Of a stretch of 64,000 nucleotides of DNA, positions 37,133-46,319 are shown in pieces; the first letter of the stretch is position 1, and each line of letters starts with the position of its first letter. Position numbers and translations under genes: made by a program. The notes beneath the pieces were generated by a model that saw nothing but the letters and a program-made list of their open reading frames with translations, searched no databases and had not been told where the DNA came from. Source of the DNA: Thermohalobaculum sp965263335 (GTDB lineage: Bacteria > Pseudomonadota > Alphaproteobacteria > Rhodobacterales > Rhodobacteraceae); contig CBDHHE010000001.1 of assembly GCA_965263335.1 (NCBI GenBank), forward strand, positions 186,001-250,000, given 5' to 3'.

Positions 37133-37819
37133 ATGCGTAGCGACGCGGAAGAAATGGGCCAGCAGGATCAAATTGTAATCACACTTCATGAGGAAGTGGA
37201 TGGTGACTTGCAGGTGAGGTCAGTAGATCTGTTCGCAGGGGCCTTGAAACTAAGGCTATCGACGCAGGGCGTGTATCGTGTCGACGAGGTTTTTCACCGC
37301 GAGATGGCCGATACAATTCACACGATCTGCCATGAATCGAATCTGGCGAAGCAGATACTGTCGATGCCGGACGCATTGCTGCGCGTTCGCGGATTGATGA
37401 TTCGGGGTTACACTCTTCTGGTTAACACCATGGCGAACGGCCTCAGACAGTTCATCATCCGGCTGTCACGCACACTGGGCAACGCGTTCGACCTTTTCCA
37501 GCTCAAGAACATCTCGAGCGACAGCATGGCCGCGCTCAACCCGCGAACCGAAACCCAGGGCCTAAAGGACACGGGTTCGGATCAGCTGTTCAATGAGATG
37601 CTCTCTCACATCTATCTGCCGCTTGTGAACCTGAACAACTTCCTGCGGGCGGCTCTCGACGGCGAGCGCGCCTACAACACCACGCAGTTGTCGAACTCGG
37701 TCGTTCACCTCAAGACCAAGACAGAAGTTCTGCAGTTCGCCTTCGACCGGCTCATCTCGGAAGTCATGCTCGAAAAATACACCCAGCCGGGCAGTCAACG
37801 CCAAATCTCCTCGAACTGA
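37133..37819 (+). CDS. Helix-rich protein of unknown function in the signalling island
   Basis: 228 residues if started at ATG 37133, which has GTGAGG upstream. The frame is open back to 37028, but those 105 bases are AT-rich and non-coding-like. Predicted mostly helical: FHREMADTIHTICHESNLAKQIL, ANGLRQFIIRLSRTLGNAF, MLSHIYLPLVNLNNFLRAAL, HLKTKTEVLQFAFDRLI. No catalytic motif or family recognised. Divergent from the CheB-CheR-PAS gene, so a shared regulatory role is plausible. Confidence 0.6.
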   Translation: MRSDAEEMGQQDQIVITLHEEVDGDLQVRSVDLFAGALKLRLSTQGVYRVDEVFHREMADTIHTICHESNLAKQILSMPDALLRVRGLMIRGYTLLVNTMANGLRQFIIRLSRTLGNAFDLFQLKNISSDSMAALNPRTETQGLKDTGSDQLFNEMLSHIYLPLVNLNNFLRAALDGERAYNTTQLSNSVVHLKTKTEVLQFAFDRLISEVMLEKYTQPGSQRQISSN

Positions 37820-37971
37820 GACCCAAGGCATCCCACCGTTTTCGGACACCCCATCTGGCGGTCGACCTTCCAAGCAAGATCAACGATTCTATAGAGAACT
37901 TCCGCAGGAATTCTGCTTGATTGGCCTTTGGTTGCCGAGCTGACGGCGACACGAGGCCGGAGGCTTCCTGC

Positions 37972-39165
37972 ATGGACGTTCTGCTGCAGCAATGGCTCAG
38001 TCTCTTCCTGCGCTGGGCGCACATCGTTGCGGCGATCGGCTGGATCGGCTCTTCCTTCTACTTCATGTGGCTTGATGCGAGCTTGCGAAAACACGCCTCC
38101 CTGCCAGCCGGCGTGAAGGGAGAGAACTGGTCGGTGCATGGCGGAGGCTTCTACCATTCGCGGAAGTACATGGTCGCGCCCGAATCCATGCCGGACGATC
38201 TTCACTGGTTCCGCTGGGAGAGCTACCTGACATGGCTCACCGGATTTGCGCTCCTCTCGGTCACCTATTACTGGAGCGCGTCAAGCTATCTGATCGATCC
38301 CGAGAAGACTGATCTCGACCCGCGCATCGCAGTGGCGCTGTCGGTGGTCGGGCTCGGACTGGGCTGGCTGCTCTACGACGGTCTGTGCAAATCGCCTCTC
38401 CGTTTCAAACCGGGCCTGATGTTCGCTGTCCTGTTTGGCGCCATCATCGCGGCGACTTGGGGCTATGGATTCATATTCTCGGATCGGGCGGTCTTCATCC
38501 AGGTCGGCGCCACCATCGCCACCTTCATGACCGGCAACGTGTTCCTGGTCATCATTCCCAACCAGAGAGTCGTGGTGGCCGATCTGAAGGCGGGCCGCAT
38601 CCCGGATGCCCGCTACGGTGAAATCGCCAAGCTGCGATCGACTCACAACAACTACCTCACACTTCCAGTCCTGTTTCTCATGATGTCAAACCACTACCCA
38701 ATGACCTTCGGACATCCGTTCAACTGGGCAGTGGTGGGCCTTATCCTCGCGCTGGGAGCCGTCGTGCGTCACTGGTTCAACCGTCACGAAGCAGGCGCAA
38801 AAGGCGTCGTCGTGATCTGGCAGTGGCCTGTCGCAGCCATGCTCTCCGTCATGTTGATCGCACTCACGGCCTGGCAACCAGGCAGCCCCCCCGAAGGCAA
38901 AAGCATAGCGGCGGCGGACGCACTGGCCATCGTGCAGGCGCGGTGTACAGCCTGTCATGCCGCGCAGCCGTCCCACCCGGATTTCGAGGCACCTCCCGGC
39001 GGTCTGATCCTGGAGACACTGGCGCACGTTCGCGCAAACGGTGCATCAATTCTGGCGCAGAGCGTTTTGAGCGAAGCCATGCCACTCGCAAACTCAACGG
39101 GCATGCTGGATCAAGAACGCGCGCAGCTCGGTGGCTGGATCCGAGCCGGCATGCAGGACGAGTAG
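37972..39165 (+). CDS. puuD: Urate hydroxylase PuuD (membrane urate oxidase with cytochrome c domain)
   Basis: 397 residues from ATG 37972 (GGAGG upstream). About eight membrane helices (LFLRWAHIVAAIGWIGSSFYF, HWFRWESYLTWLTGFALL, NNYLTLPVLFLMMSNHYP) form the PuuD domain, and a C-terminal cytochrome c domain carries the haem motif CTACH near residue 325. PuuD oxidises urate to 5-hydroxyisourate, passing electrons to the haem domain rather than making H2O2. It converges on guaD, 5 bases apart, and completes the purine route of the opposite-strand operon. Confidence 0.93.
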   Translation: MDVLLQQWLSLFLRWAHIVAAIGWIGSSFYFMWLDASLRKHASLPAGVKGENWSVHGGGFYHSRKYMVAPESMPDDLHWFRWESYLTWLTGFALLSVTYYWSASSYLIDPEKTDLDPRIAVALSVVGLGLGWLLYDGLCKSPLRFKPGLMFAVLFGAIIAATWGYGFIFSDRAVFIQVGATIATFMTGNVFLVIIPNQRVVVADLKAGRIPDARYGEIAKLRSTHNNYLTLPVLFLMMSNHYPMTFGHPFNWAVVGLILALGAVVRHWFNRHEAGAKGVVVIWQWPVAAMLSVMLIALTAWQPGSPPEGKSIAAADALAIVQARCTACHAAQPSHPDFEAPPGGLILETLAHVRANGASILAQSVLSEAMPLANSTGMLDQERAQLGGWIRAGMQDE

Positions 39166-39170
39166 CCGCT

Positions 39171-40466
39171 CTACTTCGGCCGGACCCGCACCCCGCCGGA
39201 CCAGCATTCGGTGACCGCGCGGTCGTCGGCGAGAACGATCAGCGCAAACATCACTTCGGCGATGCTCTGGGCCCGGATCGTACGCTGCGCGAGAACGGGC
39301 GTTGCCGCAGGATCGATCACGATCGCGTCCGCCTCGAGACCCGCCACGAGATTGCCCACGTGGCTTTCAAGCTTCAGCGCGCGGGCCGCACCGCATGTCG
39401 CAAGCCACCACAGCTGAGCGGGTGAAAGCGTATCGCCACGCCGTTGTGCCACCTCATAGGCAGCTTTCATGGTGTCAAACATCGCATAGGAACTGCCCCC
39501 ACCCGTATCGGTGGCAAGTCCGAGCGGCGCACCTGCTGAGACGAGACCCAAGACGTCGCACTCTCCCGAGCCGAGATACTGGTTGGAGGTCGGACAATGC
39601 GCGACCCCGGAACCGCTCGCTGACAATCGCGCCGCTTCATGCGGAGTCAGGTGAATCGCATGCCCGAAGACTGCCCCGGCGCCGACGAGCCCGAACCTTT
39701 CGTAGACGCCCAGATAGTCGCCTGAACCCGGAAAAAGCCGTGCGACCCAGTCGATCTCCGCCGATTGCTCCGAGAGATGGGTCTGCATCAGGCAATCCGG
39801 GTTCGCGGCCCAAAGCGCACCTGCAGCCTCGAGCTGCTCCGGTGTCGACGTCGGCGCGAACCGAGGGGTGACCGCATAGCCGGCGCGACCTCTTCGGTGC
39901 CATCGCGCAATCAGGGCGTTCGCGTCGTCAAACGCTGTCTGTGGCGTGTCACAAAGCTCGGGGGGTGCATTGCGATCCATCATCACCTTGCCGCCGATAC
40001 AACGGAGACCCCGCGCCTCGGCTTCGGCGAAGTAGGCGTTCACGGATGTTGGATGGATCGTGCAGAAGGAGGCCGATGTTGTAATACCGTTCCGAAGCTG
40101 CTCGTCGAAGAAGGCACGTGCGGCAGTGCGTGCATGGTCCGGATCGCCAAAGCGGGCTTCCTCGGGAAATGTGTAGGTCTCGAGCCAATCCAGTAGCCGC
40201 GCGCCCCAGGACCCGATCACGCCAATCTGCGGGTAATGCGTGTGGCAATCGACAAAACCGGGCGCGATGATCCCGGTGCCGGTGTTTCTGACCTGCGCCT
40301 CGGGATGGGCAGACAGCACTCTCGCCGCAGGCCCGACATCGCTGATCAGCCCGTGCTGCATGACCAACGCTCCGTCGCTTTCGAAGGTCAGCGCAGACGT
40401 GCCATCGACGAACGGATCGCCGGTGAAGCGGATCAACGGGCCGCGCAGGACAATGGCGCCGGTCAT
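39171..40466 (-). CDS. guaD: Guanine deaminase
   Basis: 431 residues. The amidohydrolase metal motif GFVDCHTHYPQ near residue 73, WLETYTFPEE, MMDRNAPPELCDTP, QTHLSEQSAEIDWV, VFGHAIHLTPHE and ATDTGGGSSYAMFDTMKAAYE are GuaD blocks. Zn-dependent; converts guanine to xanthine, feeding XdhABC. Last gene of the purine operon; its start overlaps the xdhC stop (ATGA). Confidence 0.95.
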   Translation of the reverse strand: MTGAIVLRGPLIRFTGDPFVDGTSALTFESDGALVMQHGLISDVGPAARVLSAHPEAQVRNTGTGIIAPGFVDCHTHYPQIGVIGSWGARLLDWLETYTFPEEARFGDPDHARTAARAFFDEQLRNGITTSASFCTIHPTSVNAYFAEAEARGLRCIGGKVMMDRNAPPELCDTPQTAFDDANALIARWHRRGRAGYAVTPRFAPTSTPEQLEAAGALWAANPDCLMQTHLSEQSAEIDWVARLFPGSGDYLGVYERFGLVGAGAVFGHAIHLTPHEAARLSASGSGVAHCPTSNQYLGSGECDVLGLVSAGAPLGLATDTGGGSSYAMFDTMKAAYEVAQRRGDTLSPAQLWWLATCGAARALKLESHVGNLVAGLEADAIVIDPAATPVLAQRTIRAQSIAEVMFALIVLADDRAVTECWSGGVRVRPK

Positions 40467-41278
40467 GTCGATGTGCGAGATGCCCGATCCCGGGCCAGCA
40501 GGTCAGCAGCGACCGAGACGGCGATCACCGCGGGGCGCTTGTCGCGCAGCCCAGGCAACCCCATCGGACAACTGAGGCCTTCGGACTGCACACCCCGCTC
40601 GGCGAGACGGCGTGCAAATACAGCGCGCTTGCTCTGCGAGCCGATCAGGCCGCAATAGCCGTAGTCCCGCGCGAGAACCGCCGAGACAATCTCGAGATCC
40701 AGCGCGTGCGAATGCGTCAGCACAACATGGAAGGCATCGTCTTCGGCCTCGGCAACCACAGCTTCCGGTAGCGGCGTCTCCCGGGTGTGAACCCCGGATG
40801 ACGGCTCCATCAATCCGGGGCGCGCATCACACCAGGTCGTGCGGAAGGGCAATGCCGAGAGAGACTGCACCAGCGCCCTCCCAACATGGCCTGCGCCGTA
40901 GACGAAGACCTGCCGCCGAGCGGGGCCATCCCGCAGCACAGGCCCTCCGGGCCAGAGCGCGACATCGCCGGATGGGACGGAATGCGAGATCACCGCGACC
41001 GCGATGTGCATGCGCCCGCCGCAGCACTGGTCGCTGTCGGCGTTCAGGGCGATGTCGAGCATTTTCTGGCCTTTGCCTGCATCCAGCAGCGCACGCGCCA
41101 CCATCAGCGCCTCGTGCTCCGCACGGCCACCTCCGATCGTGCCAACGCTCCCGCCTGCATGCAGCAACATCGCGGCACCCGCCTCCTGCGGTGTCGATCC
41201 CTGGACCTCGGTCACGAGCAGCACGGCAACGCGCTCATAGAGTGCCCGGGCCGCTGCGATATCGGCGGCGTTGATCAC
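40463..41278 (-). CDS. xdhC: Xanthine dehydrogenase accessory protein XdhC
   Basis: 271 residues from GTG 41278, overlapping the xdhB stop (GTGA). LLVTEVQGSTPQEAGAAMLLH at the start, GTIGGGRAEHEAL, the Rossmann FVYGAGHVGRALVQ near residue 132, and YCGLIGSQSKRAVF are XdhC-type. It inserts sulfurated molybdenum cofactor into XdhB. Confidence 0.93.
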   Translation of the reverse strand: MINAADIAAARALYERVAVLLVTEVQGSTPQEAGAAMLLHAGGSVGTIGGGRAEHEALMVARALLDAGKGQKMLDIALNADSDQCCGGRMHIAVAVISHSVPSGDVALWPGGPVLRDGPARRQVFVYGAGHVGRALVQSLSALPFRTTWCDARPGLMEPSSGVHTRETPLPEAVVAEAEDDAFHVVLTHSHALDLEIVSAVLARDYGYCGLIGSQSKRAVFARRLAERGVQSEGLSCPMGLPGLRDKRPAVIAVSVAADLLARDRASRTST

Positions 41279-43599
41279 TGCCCCCGAACCCTGTCGACCG
41301 CCGCCAGCACACGCTCGGGTGTCGCTGGCGTGTCCAGCGCGGGATAGGCACCGTCTCCGGCTGCGGCCACGGCTGCAGAGATGGCCTGATGGGCAGAGAT
41401 CGCCAGCATCAGCGGCGGCTCGCCAACCGCTTTGGAACGGCGGATCGTGAGCTCGCGGTTCTCGCCCTTTTCCCAGAGACGAATGTTCATCTCGGGGGGG
41501 CGGTCCGAGGCGCAGGGTATCTTGTAGGTGGACGGCGCATGGGTCCGAAGCCTGCCAGCCGCGTCCCAGTCAAGCTCCTCCATCATCAGCCAGCCCGCGC
41601 CCTGAACGAAGCCGCCTTCGATCTGGCCAAGATCGATGGCCGGGTTCAAGGACCGACCGACATCATGGAGGATGTCAACGCGCAGCAGCCGGTTCTCTCC
41701 GGTGAGCGTGTCGATCACCGCCTCGGACACGGCCGCACCGTAAGCGAAGTAGTAGAACGGCCGCCCGCGTCCGGAGGCCCGATCCCAGCTGATCTTCGGC
41801 GTCGCATAGAAGCCGGTGGCCGACATCGGCACGCGCGCGCGATAGGCATCCTGCGCCAGGTCTTCGAAACCGATCTCGCTTGCACCGCAGCGAACCCGGT
41901 TGGGCAACCATTCAATCTGTGCCTCGGTGACGTTGCGGGTCTCGCACAAATGGCGCACGAAGCGAGCCTTCAACGTGTCACATGCGGCCTTCACGGCCAT
42001 GCCATTGATGTCAGACCCCGAGGACGCGGCGGTGGCCGAAGTGTTCGGCACCTTGTCCGTCCGCGTCGACGTGATCCGCACCTTGTCGAGATCGATGCAG
42101 AGCTCCGAGGCCGCAATCTGGGCAATCTTGGTCATCAACCCCTGCCCCATCTCGACACCACCGTGGTTCAGCATCACCGAGCCATCCTGGTAGACATGCA
42201 CCAGCGCGCCCGCCTGGTTGAGGTGCGTCATCGTGAAGGAAATGCCGAACTTCACGGGCGTGAGCGCGATGCCGCGCTTAAGCACAGGACTGTCCGCATT
42301 CCAGCGCGCGATCTCGCCCCTGCGAGCGACATAGTCGGAAGACTTCGCCAGATCGTCCACGATCTCACAGATCACGCAGTCCTCGACCTTCATGTGGTAG
42401 GGCGTCGTTACGCGGTCTCCGCCTGGCGGGTCGTAAAAATTCGCGCGACGCACCTCGAGCGGATCGCGGCTCAAATCATGTGCGATGTGGTCGATCACCC
42501 GTTCGATCCCCACCATCCCCTGCGGCCCGCCAAAGCCACGGAAGGCGGTGTTGGACACCGTGTTCGTGCGGCAGCGGTGAGAGACAATCTCGGCCGCCGG
42601 CAAATGGTAGGCGTTGTCGGCATGAAACATCGCCCGGTCACAGATTGCATGGGAGAGATCGGTCGACCAGCCGCAGCGGGCCATCTGCTCGACGCGAAGC
42701 CCCTGGATCCGTCCATCGTCGTCGAAACCGACATCGTAATCGATCAGGAAGTCGTGGCGCTTGCCCGTCAGGATCATGTCCTGGTCACGATCGAGGCGAC
42801 ATTTCGCGGGACGACCGGTCGCCTTTGCCGCCACGGCGGCGCACGCCGCCATCAGGTTTCCCTGGGTCTCCTTGCCGCCGAATCCGCCGCCGAGCCGGCG
42901 CACTTCGACTGTCACCGCGTGCGCAGGGACACCGAGCACACGCGCAACAACGAGCTGGCACTCCGAGGGGTGCTGGTTCGAGGAGACGATGCGCACCTCG
43001 TCGTCTTCGCCGGGCCAGGCAACGGCCACTTGGCCTTCGAGATAGAACTGCTCCTGACCGCCGATCTCGATCCGGCCGCTGAGCCGATGCGGCGCTGCAT
43101 CGATGGCAGCGCGCGCATCTCCGCGGGCCATCCTGTAGGGTGCCCCGAACGAGGCGCCGGCGCGCATCGCATCGGCGATGGTCAGCACCGGGGTGTGCTC
43201 CTCGCGCTCGAAGCGGGCAAGCGTTGCAGCCGCACGTGCCTCGGCAAGGGACCGTGCCACCACGAGGAACAGTGGCTGGCCCGCAAACCGGACAGTGCCG
43301 TCGGAGTGTTCAGACCCCGCGAGCATGGGCTCGTCGTGCACAACGGGGCCGACATCGTTTGATCCCGGCACATCGTCCCCTGTCGCCACCAGGATCACGC
43401 CGGGCGCCTGGCGCACCGCGTTCACATCGACCGGCCCAATCGTGCCGGCGGCAAAGTCCGCCATCGCGATGTGGCAATGGAGTAAATCCGCCGGTTCGGG
43501 GATGTCGTCGGTGTAGACCGCAGCGCCTGTGACGTGCTTCTCCGCGCTGTCGTGGCGACGCGAGGTGTGGACGCCGTCCCGGATGCCGGCCACAGTCAT
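41275..43599 (-). CDS. xdhB: Xanthine dehydrogenase, molybdopterin-binding subunit
   Basis: 774 residues from ATG 43599, which overlaps the xdhA stop (ATGA); the frame is open eight codons further up. KHVTGAAVYTDDIPEP at the start, GGQEQFYLEGQVAVAWP, RRLGGGFGGKE, FRGFGGPQGM, GVEMGQGLMTKIAQIA and DIGQ-like DLGQIEGGFVQGAGW carry the Mo-cofactor-binding pattern of XdhB/XDH. Oxidises hypoxanthine and xanthine to urate. Confidence 0.96.
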   Translation of the reverse strand: MTVAGIRDGVHTSRRHDSAEKHVTGAAVYTDDIPEPADLLHCHIAMADFAAGTIGPVDVNAVRQAPGVILVATGDDVPGSNDVGPVVHDEPMLAGSEHSDGTVRFAGQPLFLVVARSLAEARAAATLARFEREEHTPVLTIADAMRAGASFGAPYRMARGDARAAIDAAPHRLSGRIEIGGQEQFYLEGQVAVAWPGEDDEVRIVSSNQHPSECQLVVARVLGVPAHAVTVEVRRLGGGFGGKETQGNLMAACAAVAAKATGRPAKCRLDRDQDMILTGKRHDFLIDYDVGFDDDGRIQGLRVEQMARCGWSTDLSHAICDRAMFHADNAYHLPAAEIVSHRCRTNTVSNTAFRGFGGPQGMVGIERVIDHIAHDLSRDPLEVRRANFYDPPGGDRVTTPYHMKVEDCVICEIVDDLAKSSDYVARRGEIARWNADSPVLKRGIALTPVKFGISFTMTHLNQAGALVHVYQDGSVMLNHGGVEMGQGLMTKIAQIAASELCIDLDKVRITSTRTDKVPNTSATAASSGSDINGMAVKAACDTLKARFVRHLCETRNVTEAQIEWLPNRVRCGASEIGFEDLAQDAYRARVPMSATGFYATPKISWDRASGRGRPFYYFAYGAAVSEAVIDTLTGENRLLRVDILHDVGRSLNPAIDLGQIEGGFVQGAGWLMMEELDWDAAGRLRTHAPSTYKIPCASDRPPEMNIRLWEKGENRELTIRRSKAVGEPPLMLAISAHQAISAAVAAAGDGAYPALDTPATPERVLAAVDRVRGQ

Positions 43600-45044
43600 C
43601 CGGGCACCGCCGCACCGCGGCATGCCGGCTCATCTGAATGCTCGAGAAAGTAGCGCAACAAGAGGTTCTGCGCTGCACGCAACCGGTAGGCGCCGGACGC
43701 GCGATGGTCATCGATCGGCGAAAAGTCGTCGGCGAGGGCCGTCATCGCCGCGTCGATCGTTGCGCGCCGCCACGGTTCGCCATGGAGCGCCGCCTCGGCC
43801 TTCGCCGCGCGGGCGGGAATGCCGGCCATACCGCCGAACGCCAGACGCGCGGCTGTGACACGGCCATCTGTCGCTCTGACATCGAAGCAGCCGAGGACCG
43901 ACGAGATGTCCTGATCCTGACGCTTTGAGAGCTTGTAGCATGCCAGCCGCACGCCAGCCTCGGGCAATGGAACACGGACGGCCTCGACGATTTCGCCACT
44001 GCGCAGAGCCTGGTCACCATAGGCGCGAAAGAACGTCTCGAGTGGCATCTCGCGCCGTCCGGTGGCGCTGCGCAGCACCAGAAGCGCACCGGCGGCGATC
44101 AGCGCCGGCGCCATGTCACCGACTGGCGAGCCGTTGGCAATGTTCCCCCCGATCGTCCCGGCGGCGCGCACCTGCCCGCCACCGATCCTGGCGATCAGCG
44201 CACCGAATTCCGGCCAGTGAGCAGCAAGCAGGGGAGCGGCCTGTGCATAGGTTGCCGCCGCGCCGATCCAAAGATGGCCCGCAGCCTCTCGCATGTCGTG
44301 CAGCGCACTCACCCGGTCCACGTGGATGACACACGCAGGATCGAAGGCCTGTTTCGTCACCCACAGCCCCACATCCGTTGCCCCGGCGAGGATGGTGGCC
44401 TCCGGATGCAAACTCACAAGACGGGTCAGCTCTTCAACGGTTTCTGGCGCAAAGAAGCGCCGCCCCGCCGCTTCGTAGGCCAGCCCTCCCGATGTGCCGA
44501 GCGCGGCGATTGCCGCCACCGTCTCCCCGTCGGTACGCTGCCAATTCGGTGCGGGAAGGTCGTAGGCGGCTGCTGCCGCCTCAAGGATTGGACCGTACCC
44601 GGTGCAGCGGCAAAGATTGCCCTGCAACAGTTCAGCGGCGCGCTGCGCATCCGGGCGGGCCTCGGTCGACCAGGCACACCAGAGGCTCATCACGAAACCC
44701 GGCGTACAGAACCCGCACTGCGATCCGTGGCCTTCGGCCAGTGCCTGCTGCACCGGATGCAGCCTTCCGCAAGGTGACGCCAGCCCCTCGACGGTGACGA
44801 TCTCGCTGCCATGCACCATGCCGAGCGTCATGATGCAGGCGCAGACCGGGCGGGTTTCGAGACCCCCGGTCCCGACGCGGCGCAGGCCCACGGTACACGC
44901 CCCGCAGTCTCCCTCGGCACAGCCTTCCTTGGTGCCGGTCAAGCGACGTTCGTATCTGAGCCAGTTCAGAAGCGTCGTCATCGGGGGCAGATCCGCGATC
45001 TCAACTGCCTCTCCGTTCAGCAGAAAGCGGATCGTTGTGTCCAT
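43596..45044 (-). CDS. xdhA: Xanthine dehydrogenase small subunit (2Fe-2S and FAD)
   Basis: 482 residues from ATG 45044; the frame continues 53 codons upstream over uraH without support. N-terminal ferredoxin cluster CAEGDCGACTV, second cluster CGFCTPGF...NLCRCTGY, then the FAD domain with ILAGATDVGLWVTK and GGNIANGSPVGDMAPALIA. It passes electrons from the Mo centre to NAD. One base separates its start from the uraH stop. Confidence 0.96.
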   Translation of the reverse strand: MDTTIRFLLNGEAVEIADLPPMTTLLNWLRYERRLTGTKEGCAEGDCGACTVGLRRVGTGGLETRPVCACIMTLGMVHGSEIVTVEGLASPCGRLHPVQQALAEGHGSQCGFCTPGFVMSLWCAWSTEARPDAQRAAELLQGNLCRCTGYGPILEAAAAAYDLPAPNWQRTDGETVAAIAALGTSGGLAYEAAGRRFFAPETVEELTRLVSLHPEATILAGATDVGLWVTKQAFDPACVIHVDRVSALHDMREAAGHLWIGAAATYAQAAPLLAAHWPEFGALIARIGGGQVRAAGTIGGNIANGSPVGDMAPALIAAGALLVLRSATGRREMPLETFFRAYGDQALRSGEIVEAVRVPLPEAGVRLACYKLSKRQDQDISSVLGCFDVRATDGRVTAARLAFGGMAGIPARAAKAEAALHGEPWRRATIDAAMTALADDFSPIDDHRASGAYRLRAAQNLLLRYFLEHSDEPACRGAAVPG

Positions 45045-45045
45045 C

Positions 45046-45399
45046 TCAGCTGCCCCGATAGGTCGAGTAGCCGAAGGGCGAAAGCAACAGGGGCACATGA
45101 TAGTGCCCGCCAGCATCAGCAAGACCAAATCGCACCGGCACCTCGTCGAGGAACGCGGGTTCGGCCGATGCGATCCCTTGCGCCGCGAAGTAGGCACCTG
45201 CACCGAAGATCAGCTCGTACCGACCCGCTTTCAGCTTTGCTCCTTCCAGCAAGGGACTATCAGTCCGCCCGTCTTCGTTCGTCACGGCCTCGGCAATCTT
45301 GCGATGGCTGTTGCCGCTAACCCGGTAGAGCAGAATGCGCACACCGGCGGCCGGGCACCCTTGCGCCGTATCCAGGACATGTGTGGTCAGCCGTCCCAT
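45046..45399 (-). CDS. uraH: 5-hydroxyisourate hydrolase
   Basis: 117 residues from ATG 45399: LTTHVLDTAQGCPAAGVRI, RTDSPLL, and the end HYHVPLLLSPFGYSTYRGS with the diagnostic C-terminal YRGS, distinguishing it from transthyretin. Hydrolyses the PuuD product 5-hydroxyisourate to OHCU. The OHCU decarboxylase gene, often fused or adjacent, is not in this window. Confidence 0.96.
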   Translation of the reverse strand: MGRLTTHVLDTAQGCPAAGVRILLYRVSGNSHRKIAEAVTNEDGRTDSPLLEGAKLKAGRYELIFGAGAYFAAQGIASAEPAFLDEVPVRFGLADAGGHYHVPLLLSPFGYSTYRGS

Positions 45400-45407
45400 A
45401 AGCTCCT

Positions 45408-46319
45408 CTACCGCTCGGCCCGGAAGGGGCGTCCGATGCAGGCCGGCGCGTTCGCCTTTGTCAACGCCACGTCCCGCGAGATGATCACCAACGCAACGAT
45501 CGTCGCAATATACGGCGCCATCGCGAGAAACTGCGAGGCAACCGGCACGCCCAGGTCCTGACCGTAGAACTGGAGCTGGGTCACTGCAGCAAATAGGTAG
45601 GCACCCGCCACGACGCGCAAGGGCCGCCACGTCGCAAACACCACAAGCGCCAGAGCGATCCAGCCGCGCCCCGCAGTCATGTTCTCCCCCCACATGGGCG
45701 TGTAGGCAAGACTGAGATAGGCGCCGCCGAGACCCGCCATCGCGCCTCCGAACAGGGTCGCGAGATAGCGGATCCTGATCACGGGCAGCCCCAGCGCATG
45801 ACCGGATGTGTGGTTGTCGCCGACAGCACGCAGGGCAAGGCCCGCCCTCGTTCGGGACAAGAACCAGGCAACCAGCCCCGCGATCGCAAGCGCCAGATAG
45901 ACCATCGCATCGTGATTGAGCAGGATGCGCCCGAGCGACGTCGTCTCAGAAACGCCGGGAATGTCCAGCTTCGCAAGCGGCGTCAATGCCTCGCCAACGA
46001 AGCCCTGTCCGATCAGACCCGAAGCACCGATTCCGAAGATCGTCAACGCCAGACCCGTTGCCGCCTGATTGGCGAGCAGGCTGAGAGCAACGACGGCGAA
46101 CATCAGCGCAAGGGCAGTGCCGGCCGCAGCCCCCGCCACGATCGCCAGCGGAGTGGAGCCCGTGGCATAGGATGTCGCGAAGGCCGCGACGGCCCCCATC
46201 AGCATCATCCCCTCAACCCCCAGATTGAGGACACCAGAGCGCTCGACAACCAGCTCACCCATGGCGGCAAACAGGAACGGTGTTGCAGCAATCACCATCG
46301 AGATCAGGAAGGGCTCCAT
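45408..46319 (-). CDS. ABC permease, BMP-type nucleoside/purine importer
   Basis: 303 residues with about nine helices. MGELVVERSGVLNLGVEGMMLMGA is the signature opening of the second permease of nucleoside importers (BmpD/NupQ/YufQ type). It also has LALRAVGDNHTSGHALGLPV and a late WRPLRVVAGAYLFAAV. The stop of the upstream permease overlaps its start. Eight bases separate it from uraH, tying import to urate breakdown. Confidence 0.93.
   Translation of the reverse strand: MEPFLISMVIAATPFLFAAMGELVVERSGVLNLGVEGMMLMGAVAAFATSYATGSTPLAIVAGAAAGTALALMFAVVALSLLANQAATGLALTIFGIGASGLIGQGFVGEALTPLAKLDIPGVSETTSLGRILLNHDAMVYLALAIAGLVAWFLSRTRAGLALRAVGDNHTSGHALGLPVIRIRYLATLFGGAMAGLGGAYLSLAYTPMWGENMTAGRGWIALALVVFATWRPLRVVAGAYLFAAVTQLQFYGQDLGVPVASQFLAMAPYIATIVALVIISRDVALTKANAPACIGRPFRAER

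Noticed and set aside
41389..43362. 657-codon open frame on the plus strand opposite xdhB
   Set aside because: It is the antisense shadow of a certain xdhB gene; long antisense frames are expected from the high-GC codon bias and the translation has no family features.
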